This document shows, piece by piece, positions 33,909 to 42,367 of a stretch of 64,000 bases of DNA. Below the pieces are notes generated by a model. That model had not been told where the DNA came from. It saw nothing but the letters and a program-made list of their open reading frames with translations, and ran no database searches. Positions within the stretch are counted from its first letter, which is position 1, and each line of letters opens with the position of its first letter. The position numbers and the translations under genes are program-made. Source of the stretch: an uncultured Leucobacter sp. (lineage in GTDB: Bacteria > Actinomycetota > Actinomycetes > Actinomycetales > Microbacteriaceae); NCBI GenBank assembly GCA_937967375.1, contig CALCJF010000103.1, forward strand, positions 1-64,000, given 5' to 3'.

Positions 33909-35507
33909 CTAGTTGATCTTCACATCTCGCAGATCGCCCAGGCCGCTGAAGCCGACCGGAACGGACTGCACGTTGTCAGACCAAGCCGCGGTGTAGTAGC
34001 CGTAATAGAGCGGAATGATCGGCATGTCCTGCCAGACCAGTTGCTCGGCCTCCTGGAACAGCAGGATCCCCTCTTCGACCGAAAGGCCGTTCGCTTCCGA
34101 AACAAGCGCATCAACTTCGGGGTTGCTGTACCCGCTCTTGTTTCCGTAACCGCTGGTGGTGACCAACGGGCCGAGGAAGTCGGAGATGTGCGGATAATAG
34201 GCACCCATGTAGAGCTGGAACGGCCCCTGCACCTGGCGGGCATCTACGATCTCAGCGTGCTTCGCGTAGCTGCTGAGTTCAAAGGTAATGCCTTCGATAC
34301 CGAGCACGTTCTTGAACTGGTTTGCGATTGCCTGCAGCTCCTGATCACGACCCGTGTACTGGTCGCCGTAGAGCACCATCTCGCCGTCCCAGCCACCGGC
34401 CTCTTCAAGAAGCTTCTTTGCCGCTTCTGGGTCGAAGGCACACGCATCGCAGACATTCTCCTGCGAGCCGACCACCGTGTCGGGCGCGAGCGAGCTTGCC
34501 GGTGCACCGGCACCGTTCAGAATCTTCTCGGTGAAGGCGTCGCGATCGATCGCCATCGACAGCGCCTGGCGCACGCGCACGTCGCTGTATCGCTCATCCC
34601 AGAGTGGAAGCCCGAGGTAGTTGAGGTTCGGGATCTTCGAGACCGCGGTGCGACCATCGACCAGGCTGTCGACCTCGCCGAGGCGATCCGGTGGAACCGG
34701 GTACACGATGTCGATGTTGCCTGCGAGCAGATCGTTGAACGCCGTGTCTTGGCTCTGGTAGGGCACGAAGGTGATCTGGTCAGCGTTGCCTGGCTTGCCT
34801 TGGTATTCCTCGAAGCGCGTGACTTCTACAGGCTGGTTCGGCTCGTACTCGTTCACGATCGAGTAGGGACCATTGCCGATGGGCTGCTTGCCGAAGCCGT
34901 CGAGATCGTCATATGCGGCCTCGGGCATCGGGGCAAACGCGTTTGACGTCAGCAGGTACGGGAACAGGCCGAATGGCTCAGTGAGGGTCACCGTGAACTC
35001 TGTATCGCTCACTTCTTTCAGACCAGAGAGTTCGGTCGCCTGCGGTTCGCCCTCGGTGGGATTCATCTCGACGTAGCCTGCGATTTTACTGAAGCTTCCG
35101 TTCTGCAGCCAGGCGTTCTTGCCGAGCGCCGCGGTGTTCCAGGCGTTGATGAAGCTCTTCGAAGTCATCGCCTCGCCGTTATGAAATTTCCACCCCTCCT
35201 GCAGCTTCACGGTCCAGGTGATCTGGTCGTCCGATTCGACGGACTCTGCGGCGGCGGGCACCGGCTCGCCTGTCTCTGCATCGAGATCCATCGGCGTCGT
35301 GAAGAGCATCTTGCTGAGGTTGTAGTCCCAGGTATTCGCCGGGGTGAGGTTCACCGGGTCGTACATCGAGATCTTGAAGCTTGTTCCGCCAGCGTCTCCG
35401 CCGCTGCCGCCAGCGCCGGGCACTGAACAGCTCGACAGCAGGGCGAGCGCGATCGCCGCGCCTCCGATGGCACTCGCGACTCTGCGCGTGCCCCTTCTTG
35501 TAAACAT
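33909..35507 (-). CDS. Peptide-binding lipoprotein of the ABC importer (SBP_bac_5)
   Basis: 532 residues from ATG 35507, whose first base overlaps the stop of the peptidase gene (TGATG). The signal sequence IGGAAIALALLSSC has a lipobox with the acylated Cys near 27, followed by a Gly-rich linker. SMYDPVNLTPANTWDYNLSKMLFTTPMDLD starts the mature binding domain, and VEVTRFEEYQGKPGNADQITFV and DVRVRQALSMAIDRDAFTEKIL are standard SBP_bac_5 motifs. It would capture peptides outside the membrane for the DppBCDF-type translocator. Cysteines at EENVCDACAF-like positions (NVCDACAFDPEAA) are unusual and could form a loop disulfide. Confidence 0.93.
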   Translation of the reverse strand: MFTRRGTRRVASAIGGAAIALALLSSCSVPGAGGSGGDAGGTSFKISMYDPVNLTPANTWDYNLSKMLFTTPMDLDAETGEPVPAAAESVESDDQITWTVKLQEGWKFHNGEAMTSKSFINAWNTAALGKNAWLQNGSFSKIAGYVEMNPTEGEPQATELSGLKEVSDTEFTVTLTEPFGLFPYLLTSNAFAPMPEAAYDDLDGFGKQPIGNGPYSIVNEYEPNQPVEVTRFEEYQGKPGNADQITFVPYQSQDTAFNDLLAGNIDIVYPVPPDRLGEVDSLVDGRTAVSKIPNLNYLGLPLWDERYSDVRVRQALSMAIDRDAFTEKILNGAGAPASSLAPDTVVGSQENVCDACAFDPEAAKKLLEEAGGWDGEMVLYGDQYTGRDQELQAIANQFKNVLGIEGITFELSSYAKHAEIVDARQVQGPFQLYMGAYYPHISDFLGPLVTTSGYGNKSGYSNPEVDALVSEANGLSVEEGILLFQEAEQLVWQDMPIIPLYYGYYTAAWSDNVQSVPVGFSGLGDLRDVKIN

Positions 35508-37531
35508 CACAGTGCAGCTCCATTCTGTTGTGAGTGTGTGGTTGAAGTCTTCTCGATTCCCCATGCCGAGAATCCGAGCACTGCGGCGCGCTCGGCAATG
35601 GTGTCGGCTAGGGATCGACCGGTAGCGTGCCCCGCGTTGCGCGTCACCTGCAGGAAGGTGTGCTCATCACCATCGACGGTCTCACGAAGCGCGGCCGCAA
35701 GCGGGTACGCATGCGGACCGGGCGGCACCCGATCGTCCTGGTCGGCTGTCAGCACGAGCGTCGGCGCATAACGGCGATCGGCATGTACGTTGTGCAGCGG
35801 CGAGTACTCGGCGAGAAACTCGCGGTCAATTGGATCGTCCGGATCGCCGTACTCCGCGATCCAGCCGTGAGCGGCCGTGTATCGGTGAAAGTTCAACATG
35901 TCGGCGACCGGCACTTCGGTGACGACCGCACCGAAGAGCTCGGGGGCGCGCACGAGTGCAGCCGAGGTCATCAGCCCCCCGTTCGACATGCCGTTGATTG
36001 CGACTTGCCGCGCGCCGCTCCAGCCCTGCTGTTCGAACCATTCGGCGCAGGCGATGAGATCTTCGATACCGTGGCGTTTGCGTTCGCGTCGTGCGGCCTC
36101 GTGCCAGCTCTCACCGAACTCCCCGCCGCCGCGCACACCAGCGTAGGCCAGCACCCCGCCAGCGCGCACCCAAGCCAGGTGCCATGAGCTATATCCGTTG
36201 GTCAGAAAAGGGATCGCGTAGCCTCCGTATACCGAGAGAAATACGCGCGCATCGCCAATCGGCGGCTCTCCGTGCTGCCGCACGACCCGCATCGGCACTC
36301 TCGTGCCGTCGGCGCTCGTCGCCCAGACGGTCTCAACGAGCAGTGGAGCCTCGCCAGTCTCGGCGAGTGCGGCGAGATCTCCGAGTTTCACACACCGCAC
36401 CGAGCGCTGCCCACCGATCACCTCGAGATCGAGCGCGAGGGCGCTATCTCCGAGCTCGCCTATCGACTGCACCACGAGGTTCGCGGGCAGTAGCACGCGC
36501 TGCAACACCTCGCCGCTCCGAAGCGAAACCACTGTGAAACGGGTCCCTTCGAAGGTGTGCGCAACGAGCACGCCCCGATCGCCCAGCTGGTATGCATCGG
36601 CGAGCGGCTCTTCGTCGGCCGACTCGTACACGACCCGCTCGGGTTCTTCTGCACGCAAGCCGAGCAGCCGACCTGCAGAGTGGCCGCGGTAGCTCAACAA
36701 GAACGTCTCGTCGTCGTGCACGCCGATGAGCGTGTCAGGGCCCTCCGAGTCGATCACCGTCTGCCATTCGTCATCGGCACCGAGCGGAATCGGGCGTCGA
36801 TAGACCGTCGCCGGCACAATGCCCTTGAGCTGCTGCAGCAGCAACCACTTACCGTCATCCGAAGTAGACGGGATGACCCAGCTTGTTTCGCTCGGTTCGT
36901 AGATGACTGGATCCTCAGACTGATCAGTGCCGAGGCGGTGCACTCTGATCGTGGCGCCCGAGTTTAGTGCGGTCAGCTCCTCACCCTCGGGTGGCATTGC
37001 CCACGACATGTATGCGAACGAGGTGTCATCGAGCCAGGCGAGGTCGGGCCACTTCATGCCCGTGAGGCGGTCTTCCAGGTCAAGACCCGTTGCCGCGTCT
37101 CGAACTCGCGCGAGCTGCCAGTCCGCCCCGCCTGTTGATGCGGTCCAAACGACGCAGGCTCCGTCGGGGCTCGGTGAGAATGTGGCGATGGAATCCGTAA
37201 TCGACTCGAGCTCGCCTGCAGAAACGAGGATCCTCTCACCTTGCTCGTCAGTGACCCAGAGTGAGTGCTGTTCTTCCCCAGCGCCACGCCTGAGCTGAAA
37301 TGTGCGACCGCCGGCTTCCTTCGGCAATGAGCGGTGTTCGGTCGAGAGAATGTCTTCGAGCGATGCCCTGATCGAGTTGATATCCACGAGCCCGTCGAGA
37401 TGCGCCTCGCTTCGAAGGTTCTCAGCGTCAATCCACGCTTCGACATCGGCGCCCGGTCGATTTAGCCAGCCGAATCTGCGCGCAATGGCTTCTTCCTGCT
37501 CGCGCAACCGGGTATTCGTGTGATCTGTCAT
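35507..37531 (-). CDS. Prolyl oligopeptidase-family serine peptidase (S9)
   Basis: 674 residues from ATG 37531, with AAAGGTGAGG just upstream; the longer in-frame start at 37555 is less likely. The first ~420 residues form a beta-propeller-like region (FSPSPDGACVVWTAS, WVIPSTSDDGKWLLLQQLKG). The C-terminal alpha/beta-hydrolase domain has ARQVAINGMSNGGLMTSAAL (Ser near 516), TADQDDRVPP (Asp near 599-600) and NAGHATGRS (His near 635). No signal peptide is visible, so it is cytoplasmic and could cleave imported short peptides, often after proline. It is the first gene of the peptide-uptake operon. Confidence 0.9.
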   Translation of the reverse strand: MTDHTNTRLREQEEAIARRFGWLNRPGADVEAWIDAENLRSEAHLDGLVDINSIRASLEDILSTEHRSLPKEAGGRTFQLRRGAGEEQHSLWVTDEQGERILVSAGELESITDSIATFSPSPDGACVVWTASTGGADWQLARVRDAATGLDLEDRLTGMKWPDLAWLDDTSFAYMSWAMPPEGEELTALNSGATIRVHRLGTDQSEDPVIYEPSETSWVIPSTSDDGKWLLLQQLKGIVPATVYRRPIPLGADDEWQTVIDSEGPDTLIGVHDDETFLLSYRGHSAGRLLGLRAEEPERVVYESADEEPLADAYQLGDRGVLVAHTFEGTRFTVVSLRSGEVLQRVLLPANLVVQSIGELGDSALALDLEVIGGQRSVRCVKLGDLAALAETGEAPLLVETVWATSADGTRVPMRVVRQHGEPPIGDARVFLSVYGGYAIPFLTNGYSSWHLAWVRAGGVLAYAGVRGGGEFGESWHEAARRERKRHGIEDLIACAEWFEQQGWSGARQVAINGMSNGGLMTSAALVRAPELFGAVVTEVPVADMLNFHRYTAAHGWIAEYGDPDDPIDREFLAEYSPLHNVHADRRYAPTLVLTADQDDRVPPGPHAYPLAAALRETVDGDEHTFLQVTRNAGHATGRSLADTIAERAAVLGFSAWGIEKTSTTHSQQNGAAL

Positions 37532-37572
37532 GCCCTCACCTTTGAGTTGATCCATTTCTAGATTAGCTTAAT

Positions 37573-37590
37573 TTTCAGAAATTACTGAAA
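37573..37590. promoter_or_regulatory. Palindromic operator candidate between the peptidase operon and its regulator
   Basis: An 18-bp inverted repeat, TTTCAGAAATTACTGAAA, with perfect 6-bp outer arms and one mismatched inner pair. It lies in an AT-rich stretch (TATATAAAT next to it) in the divergent promoter region. The adjacent GbsR/MarR-type regulator is the natural candidate to bind it. Confidence 0.55.
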
Positions 37591-37659
37591 CTATATAAAT
37601 AAAATAGCTTCTTGGCTACACCCGGAGTAGAGTCATTCTTCAGAAGCGAGGTAACACCA

Positions 37660-38160
37660 GTGCAGGAAGCATCCAGAGCGATCCCCGACGCCCAGAACGA
37701 TGACGCGCGCACCGAGTTCATCGAAGCTCTTGGCTTTCTCGTCGAAGGCATCCGCTGGATGCCCCGCATGACCGGCCGAGTGCTCGGATGCCTGTTGGTC
37801 GCTGACGGCCCACTGACCCAGGCCGAGCTCAGAGATCAGCTCGACGCAAGCCTCGGAGCCGTTAGCACAGCGACAAGAACACTGCTCGACAAACGATTCG
37901 CGCTGCGCGTCAGCATTCCGGGAAGCCGACAGACCGGCCTCATCATTCATCCCGACGCCTGGCGAAACATGGAAGAGGACGGCATCGCCGGCGTGCAATC
38001 CTATGCGCAGCTCGCGCTACACACTCTGGGGTCACTCAAGGGTGAGGACTCTCCGGCAACCGCGAATCTACAAAAGATGAACGACTACTTTGTCGAGGTA
38101 GAAAAACGCATGCGAGGCATTATGCAGTGGTTCGACGAGCAGAAGAAGCTCGAGCAGTAG
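37660..38160 (+). CDS. GbsR/MarR-type winged-helix transcriptional regulator
   Basis: 166 residues from GTG 37660 (GAGGTAA upstream); an ATG-like longer form could begin at 37612 with 182 residues. EFIEALGFLVEGIRWMPRMTGRVLGCLLVADGPLTQAELRDQLDAS is the characteristic GbsR-family opening (shown across ~12-57), followed by the recognition helix region GAVSTATRTLLDKRFALRVSIPGSRQ. The C-terminal helix is amphipathic and probably dimerises. Divergent from the S9 peptidase/ABC operon and next to a palindromic site, so it probably controls that operon and itself. The effector is unknown. Confidence 0.82.
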   Translation: MQEASRAIPDAQNDDARTEFIEALGFLVEGIRWMPRMTGRVLGCLLVADGPLTQAELRDQLDASLGAVSTATRTLLDKRFALRVSIPGSRQTGLIIHPDAWRNMEEDGIAGVQSYAQLALHTLGSLKGEDSPATANLQKMNDYFVEVEKRMRGIMQWFDEQKKLEQ

Positions 38161-38256
38161 CCCCAAGAGGCAGTCGCCCCACACGCAGAGAGAACACTTC
38201 CCTTCGCCGCCCGACGCCGTCACCGACCCGGCGCCGAGGGGCCGCGAGATCAGCGC

Positions 38257-39411
38257 TCAGTCGAACTTGGCGGCGGCCGCGCGAGCCTCGGCGAGCACCG
38301 ATGCGAGGTCGTCGCCCGTCACCGTGACATGGCCGACCTTGCGGCCCGGCCGCGGCAGCTTGTCATAACTGTGCACCTTGGCGCGCGGGTGCGCCGCAAG
38401 CACCTCGGCGTAGCGCACCGGCATCGGCCCCTCGGCGGGGCCGCCGAGCACGTTCACCATCACCGCGGCGGGCGCGGTCATTGCTGTGTCGCCGAGTGGA
38501 AGGTCAGCGACCGCGCGCAAGTGCTGCTCGAACTGGCTCGTCGCCGAGCCCTCGATCGAGAAGTGACCCGAGTTGTGTGGGCGCATGGCGAGCTCGTTCA
38601 CGAGCACTCGCCCGTCGGCGGCCTCGAACATCTCGACCGCGAGCACGCCCGTGACGCCGACGCCCTCGGCGACGGTGAGTCCAATGCGCGCTGCGTCTTC
38701 GAGGGTCTGGGCGTGCTGCACGGGTGCCGGAGCGAGCACCTCGGCGCACACCCCATCGCGCTGAATGGTCTCGACCACAGGCCATGCGCGCACCTCACCG
38801 CTCGGGCGACGGGCGACCAGCTGTGACAGCTCGCGCACGAAGTCGACGAGCTCTTCAACGAGCAGCGCGCCACCGCGGCCGTCTTCTGCGAGCGCGGTGA
38901 ACCAATCGCGCACCTCGCTTGCGCTCGAGATCACGCGCACGCCCTTGCCGTCGTAGCCGCCGCGTGCGGTCTTCGCCACGGCGCGGCCGCCGTGAGCGTC
39001 GATGAACTGTTGCAGCTCGGCCTCGTTGGTGACGGCCGCCCAGGCGGGCACCGGCACGCCGAGCTCGGTGAGCTTCTCACGCATCAGAATCTTGTCTTGC
39101 GCGAACTGCAGGGCGTCTGGGCGCGGGTGCACGCTGACTCCTCGCGATTCGAGCTCGCGCAGAATGCTCGGCGGCACGTGTTCGTGATCGAAGGTCACCA
39201 CGTCGACGGTCTCAGCAAACGAGAACACGGTCTCGGGGTCTCGGTAGTCGCCCACGCGGTCTGCGGCGCGCTCGGCGCTTGATCCCTCGGTCTCGGCGAG
39301 CACACTGATGCGCAACCCGAGGTGCACGGCCGGCGGCACCATCATGCGAGCGAGCTGCCCGCCCCCGATCACGCCGATGCGAATGATGCCTGAGCCGTCT
39401 GCGAGAGCCAT
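38257..39411 (-). CDS. purK: 5-(carboxyamino)imidazole ribonucleotide synthase
   Basis: 384 residues from ATG 39411. IRIGVIGGGQLARMMVPPAVHLGL is the PurK N-terminus. The ATP-grasp core carries VTFDHEHVPPSILREL, QDKILMREKL, VAKTARGGYDGKGVRVI and GVLAVEMFEAADGRVLVNELAMRPHNSGHFSIEG. It carboxylates AIR with ATP and bicarbonate, supplying the substrate of PurE, which is encoded 8.2 kb to the left on the same strand. The start has AGAGGA directly before ATG, and GAGAAT 6 nt upstream of it may be a leaderless -10. Confidence 0.96.
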   Translation of the reverse strand: MALADGSGIIRIGVIGGGQLARMMVPPAVHLGLRISVLAETEGSSAERAADRVGDYRDPETVFSFAETVDVVTFDHEHVPPSILRELESRGVSVHPRPDALQFAQDKILMREKLTELGVPVPAWAAVTNEAELQQFIDAHGGRAVAKTARGGYDGKGVRVISSASEVRDWFTALAEDGRGGALLVEELVDFVRELSQLVARRPSGEVRAWPVVETIQRDGVCAEVLAPAPVQHAQTLEDAARIGLTVAEGVGVTGVLAVEMFEAADGRVLVNELAMRPHNSGHFSIEGSATSQFEQHLRAVADLPLGDTAMTAPAAVMVNVLGGPAEGPMPVRYAEVLAAHPRAKVHSYDKLPRPGRKVGHVTVTGDDLASVLAEARAAAAKFD

Positions 39412-39603
39412 TCCTCTATTCTCGCATCTCTCATCGAGGCGCCTCGCCGGCGAATAGTGCACGAAGCGCTTCCTCGGGAGCGATCAGAGCGCAATACGTG
39501 CACTGTTACGGCGCGAGGGAGGGGAGCCGGCGGCACGCGAGGTCGAGTCGGCAGCACACAGAACGAGCCTCGGCGGCGCGCAAAACCCATCGCCGCGCAA
39601 ATA

Positions 39604-39619
39604 GTTGACGAAAGTCAAC
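39604..39619. promoter_or_regulatory. MarR operator candidate 1
   Basis: Palindrome GTTGACGAAAGTCAAC with perfect 6-bp arms. It overlaps the -35 box TTGACG (39605-39610) of the exporter promoter. Confidence 0.65.
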
Positions 39620-39633
39620 CAATCGCATATAGT
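39605..39633 (+). promoter_or_regulatory. Sigma-70-like promoter of the MFS-MarR operon
   Basis: TTGACG (39605-39610), a 17-bp spacer and TATAGT (39628-39633) give a near-consensus housekeeping promoter, about 87 bp before the exporter start. Both palindromic sites overlap it. Confidence 0.65.
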
Positions 39634-39648
39634 TGATTCTCGTCAACT
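39631..39648. promoter_or_regulatory. MarR operator candidate 2
   Basis: Inverted repeat AGTTGATTCTCGTCAACT with 6-bp arms AGTTGA/TCAACT. Its centre is 28 bp from that of site 1. It overlaps the -10 box and the expected +1 region. Confidence 0.65.
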
Positions 39649-39720
39649 TATTCGGTGCGCCGGGCAAAGCCCGCTGCGCGCCGCGATCCTCGTCTCTCAA
39701 ACGAAGGCAAACACACCTCT

Positions 39721-41463
39721 ATGTCTCAAACCCCAACCTCATCGAGCCCGAAAACCGGCACCGTGCCACTCGTGCTGCACGGCCGCGCCAAAAACTGGGC
39801 ACTCGCCGGCATCTTCATGAGCACCTTCGTATCGATGCTCGCGATGAACGTCGTCGGCACCTCGATGCCGCGCATCATCGCCGACATCGGCGGCACTCAG
39901 GCGACCTTCACCTGGGTCGTCATGGCGACCTCCCTCGCCTCGGCGATCTCGACCCCGATCTGGGGCAAGCTCGCAGACCTCACAAACAAGAAGGTGCTGC
40001 TGCAGCTCGCGCTCATCATCTTCACCCTCGGTTCGATTTTCGCTGGCATGGCGCACGATGCTACCTGGCTGATCTCGTTCCGCACCGTGCAGGGCCTCGG
40101 CGTCGGCGGTCTCGGCGTGCTCGGCCAGATCGTGCTTGCCGAGATTCTCAGCCCGCTCGAGCGCGGCAAGTACATGGGCATCATGGGCGCCATCATGGCG
40201 GTGGCGACCGTCGGCGGCCCGCTCATCGGTGGACTCTTCACCGACACGATCGGCTGGCGCTGGAACTTCTATGTCGCGGTTCCCTTCGCGATCGTCGCCC
40301 TGATCATGCTGCAGCTCACCCTGCATCTCACCACCACCAAGCGCAAGGTCAAGCTCGACTATGCAGGCGCGGTGCTCATCTCGGCCGGTTTTTCGAGCCT
40401 GCTCATCTGGATCACTCTCGTGGGCAGCGACTTCGACTGGGCTTCATGGCAGACAGCGCTCATGGTCGGTGCGGGCGTGGTTCTGCTCGTGATCGCAGTC
40501 TTCGTAGAGCTGCGCGCTGAAGAACCGCTGATCCCACTCACCCTCTTCAAGAACGCAACGTTCACGATGTCGGTCGTCGCGAGCGTCGCGGTGGGCATCG
40601 CTATGTTCGCAACCGTTGTCTACCTCGGCCAGTACATGCAGATCGCCCGCGGCCGCAGCGTGATCGAGTCGAGCCTGCTCACCCTACCCATGATGGCTGG
40701 CGTGCTCGGCTCGTCGACCGTCGTCGGCCAGCTCATCAGCCGCTACAACAAGTGGAAGGCGTTTGTCGTCACCGGCGCCATCGCCCTGCTGGTCGGCATC
40801 GTGCTCATGGGGCAGATTCGCTACGACACCTCGTTCTGGTATGTCGGCATCTCGATGTTCATCATGGGCTGCGGCGTCGGCATGACCATGCAGAACCTCG
40901 TGCTCGTCGTGCAGAACACCGTCGCCCCCACCCAGATGGGTGCCGCGTCGAGCGCTGTGACGTTCTTCAGAACTCTCGGTGGCAGCGCGGGCATGTCAGT
41001 CATGGGCACCGTGCTCGGCCACCGCGTCACCGAACTCATGACCGAAGGCCTGACCAAGCTCGCGCAGACGAACCCCGCGGCCCTCGCGGGTGCAGAAGCC
41101 CTCAAGAATGGCACGATTCCCAAGATGTCAGAGCTCGACCCCGCGCTGCGTCTGGTCGTCGAAGACTCATACGGTCACGCCATTGGCGACGTGTTTCTCT
41201 CGGTTGCGCCCGTCGCGGCCATCGCCATCATCGCAGTGATCTTCTTGCCGAACATTCCGCTCGGCACCAAGAACAACGCGCAGCGCATGGCGGGCAAGCG
41301 TTCGCCCCGCACCGGCACGGTAGAGCAGATTGGCCAGTCGGTTGCGCTGAGCGTTGACACCGGTTCGGTTCCCGTCATCGAGAGCTCACCGGCGACTGCC
41401 GTCGGGGGTGCGTCAGCGACTGCGACTGCGAACGTGAACTCGGCGAAGCGCAACGACGCCTAG
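39721..41463 (+). CDS. MFS drug exporter, DHA2 family (14 TM)
   Basis: 580 residues from ATG 39721. The first helix starts at WALAGIFMSTFVSMLAMNVV, with TSMPRIIADIGGTQATFTWVVMATSLASAI following as in DHA2 proteins. GKLADLTNKKVLL is motif A. QGLGVGGLGVLGQIVLAEI and GPLIGGLFTDTIGWRWNFYVAVPFA (motif C-type, near 165-190) support a proton antiporter of the drug:H+ class. About 14 hydrophobic segments are visible. The C-terminal ~60 residues are a Ser/Ala/Val-rich cytoplasmic tail. Two palindromes in its promoter and a MarR gene 9 bp downstream indicate autoregulated, ligand-induced expression. The exported compound is not predictable. Confidence 0.93.
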   Translation: MSQTPTSSSPKTGTVPLVLHGRAKNWALAGIFMSTFVSMLAMNVVGTSMPRIIADIGGTQATFTWVVMATSLASAISTPIWGKLADLTNKKVLLQLALIIFTLGSIFAGMAHDATWLISFRTVQGLGVGGLGVLGQIVLAEILSPLERGKYMGIMGAIMAVATVGGPLIGGLFTDTIGWRWNFYVAVPFAIVALIMLQLTLHLTTTKRKVKLDYAGAVLISAGFSSLLIWITLVGSDFDWASWQTALMVGAGVVLLVIAVFVELRAEEPLIPLTLFKNATFTMSVVASVAVGIAMFATVVYLGQYMQIARGRSVIESSLLTLPMMAGVLGSSTVVGQLISRYNKWKAFVVTGAIALLVGIVLMGQIRYDTSFWYVGISMFIMGCGVGMTMQNLVLVVQNTVAPTQMGAASSAVTFFRTLGGSAGMSVMGTVLGHRVTELMTEGLTKLAQTNPAALAGAEALKNGTIPKMSELDPALRLVVEDSYGHAIGDVFLSVAPVAAIAIIAVIFLPNIPLGTKNNAQRMAGKRSPRTGTVEQIGQSVALSVDTGSVPVIESSPATAVGGASATATANVNSAKRNDA

Positions 41464-41466
41464 GCT
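41461..41466 (+). promoter_or_regulatory. -10 box, leaderless-type, for marR
   Basis: TAGGCT, starting with the exporter stop codon, ends 6 nt before ATG 41473. It could give the repressor its own weak transcript. Confidence 0.35.
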
Positions 41467-41472
41467 TGAACC

Positions 41473-41997
41473 ATGCATGAGCACACCCGCGAAGAGGTGA
41501 TCTCTGAGATCATCAGTGAGTTCTCGCAGTCGTTTGCGGCCGCGAGAACCCGCTGGACTCGCTTTGCCGAAGAGGTGCACCCCGAGCTGCGCGGCCCCGG
41601 CATGATGATTCTGCAGACGATTCTGCGCCGTGGGCCGGTCACCGCGACCGGGCTCGGCAGCATTCTCGACATGGACAAGGCCATGGTGAGTCGGCAGGTC
41701 ACGAAGCTTCGTTCGCTCGGTCTCGTCGACGCGAAAGAGGCAGAGTCGGATCGCCGGGTCATTCTGCTGACCGCAAGCGAGGCGGCACACTCCGCAATCG
41801 AGGGCATCCAGGCGCGTATCTCGGCCGACTACCTGGTGCGGTTCGCCGGCTGGAGCGAAGACGAACTCGCGCAGCTGCAGAAGCTGATGCACCGCTTCAA
41901 CGCAACCGCCGAGGATCCTCGAGGCGAGAGCCCGGCGACGCGCTGCGCGCGGGCGGCCGAGGAGGCCGGGGCTTCGGGCGAAAACCGCGGCGCCTAA
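41473..41997 (+). CDS. MarR-family transcriptional regulator
   Basis: 174 residues. A helical N-terminus (ISEIISEFSQSFAAARTRWTRF) leads into the winged helix: PGMMILQTILRRGPVTATGLGSIL, then recognition region DMDKAMVSRQVTKLRSLGLVDA and the wing KEAESDRRVILLTASEAA with the conserved D-x-R. This is standard MarR architecture; such proteins repress until a small molecule binds. It lies 9 bp behind the MFS exporter and probably binds the two palindromes at 39604-39648. The last ~30 residues are Ala/Glu-rich and likely disordered. Confidence 0.93.
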   Translation: MHEHTREEVISEIISEFSQSFAAARTRWTRFAEEVHPELRGPGMMILQTILRRGPVTATGLGSILDMDKAMVSRQVTKLRSLGLVDAKEAESDRRVILLTASEAAHSAIEGIQARISADYLVRFAGWSEDELAQLQKLMHRFNATAEDPRGESPATRCARAAEEAGASGENRGA

Positions 41998-42340
41998 GGC
42001 TGCAGCTCAAACATCAAACAGCGCTCAAGGCATACGAAAGTCGAAATTTCGTATGCCTTGAGCGCTGTTTTGTGCGTTTATGCAGGGCGAGGATCAGCGC
42101 CAGCCCCTGCGCGAGTCGGCCGATGAGGCCGAGAGCGCCGAGTCGCCGAGCCGCGAAGTCGCGGAATCGCGCGGCGATGGCGCCGAGCTCCGCCCTCGGA
42201 GCCGGCCGATTCCCTCCGACCAAGGTCAAAGCCCCGAGTAGGCGTGCAACCCCGCCCAGCCGCTCAATGCGACGCATCGCGTCGCGCGGCGATGGCGCCG
42301 AGCTCCGCCCTCGGAGTCGGCCGATTCCCTCCGACCAAGG
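41998..42340. other. Intergenic region with a long hairpin and a tandem duplication
   Basis: 343 bp between convergent marR and ccsB. It contains the 24-bp-stem hairpin at 42016-42070 and the first copy of a 115-bp-period duplication of the ccsB end; no gene is supported. Confidence 0.7.
42016..42070. terminator. Long perfect hairpin (24-bp stem)
   Basis: The left arm 42016-42039 (starts AAACAGCGCTCAAGG) and right arm 42047-42070 (ends CCTTGAGCGCTGTTT) are perfectly complementary around a 7-nt loop. A short T-run follows. It probably terminates marR, and possibly ccsB from the other side. The stem is unusually long. Confidence 0.7.
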
Positions 42341-42367
42341 TCAAAGCCCCGAGTAGGCGTGCAACCC
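42167..42367. repeat. Tandem direct repeat, two copies with 115-bp period
   Basis: Positions 42167-42252 and 42282-42367 match over 86 bp with a single C/T difference. The right copy contains the last ~9 codons and stop of ccsB, so the left copy carries a duplicated ccsB 3' end placed downstream of the real stop. Confidence 0.85.

Larger units (their letters stand above)
39412..39720. other. Divergent intergenic region: purK / MFS exporter promoters
   Basis: 309 bp without a gene. It holds the exporter promoter with two palindromes (listed separately). The rest is GC-rich and shows no further structure. Confidence 0.5.
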
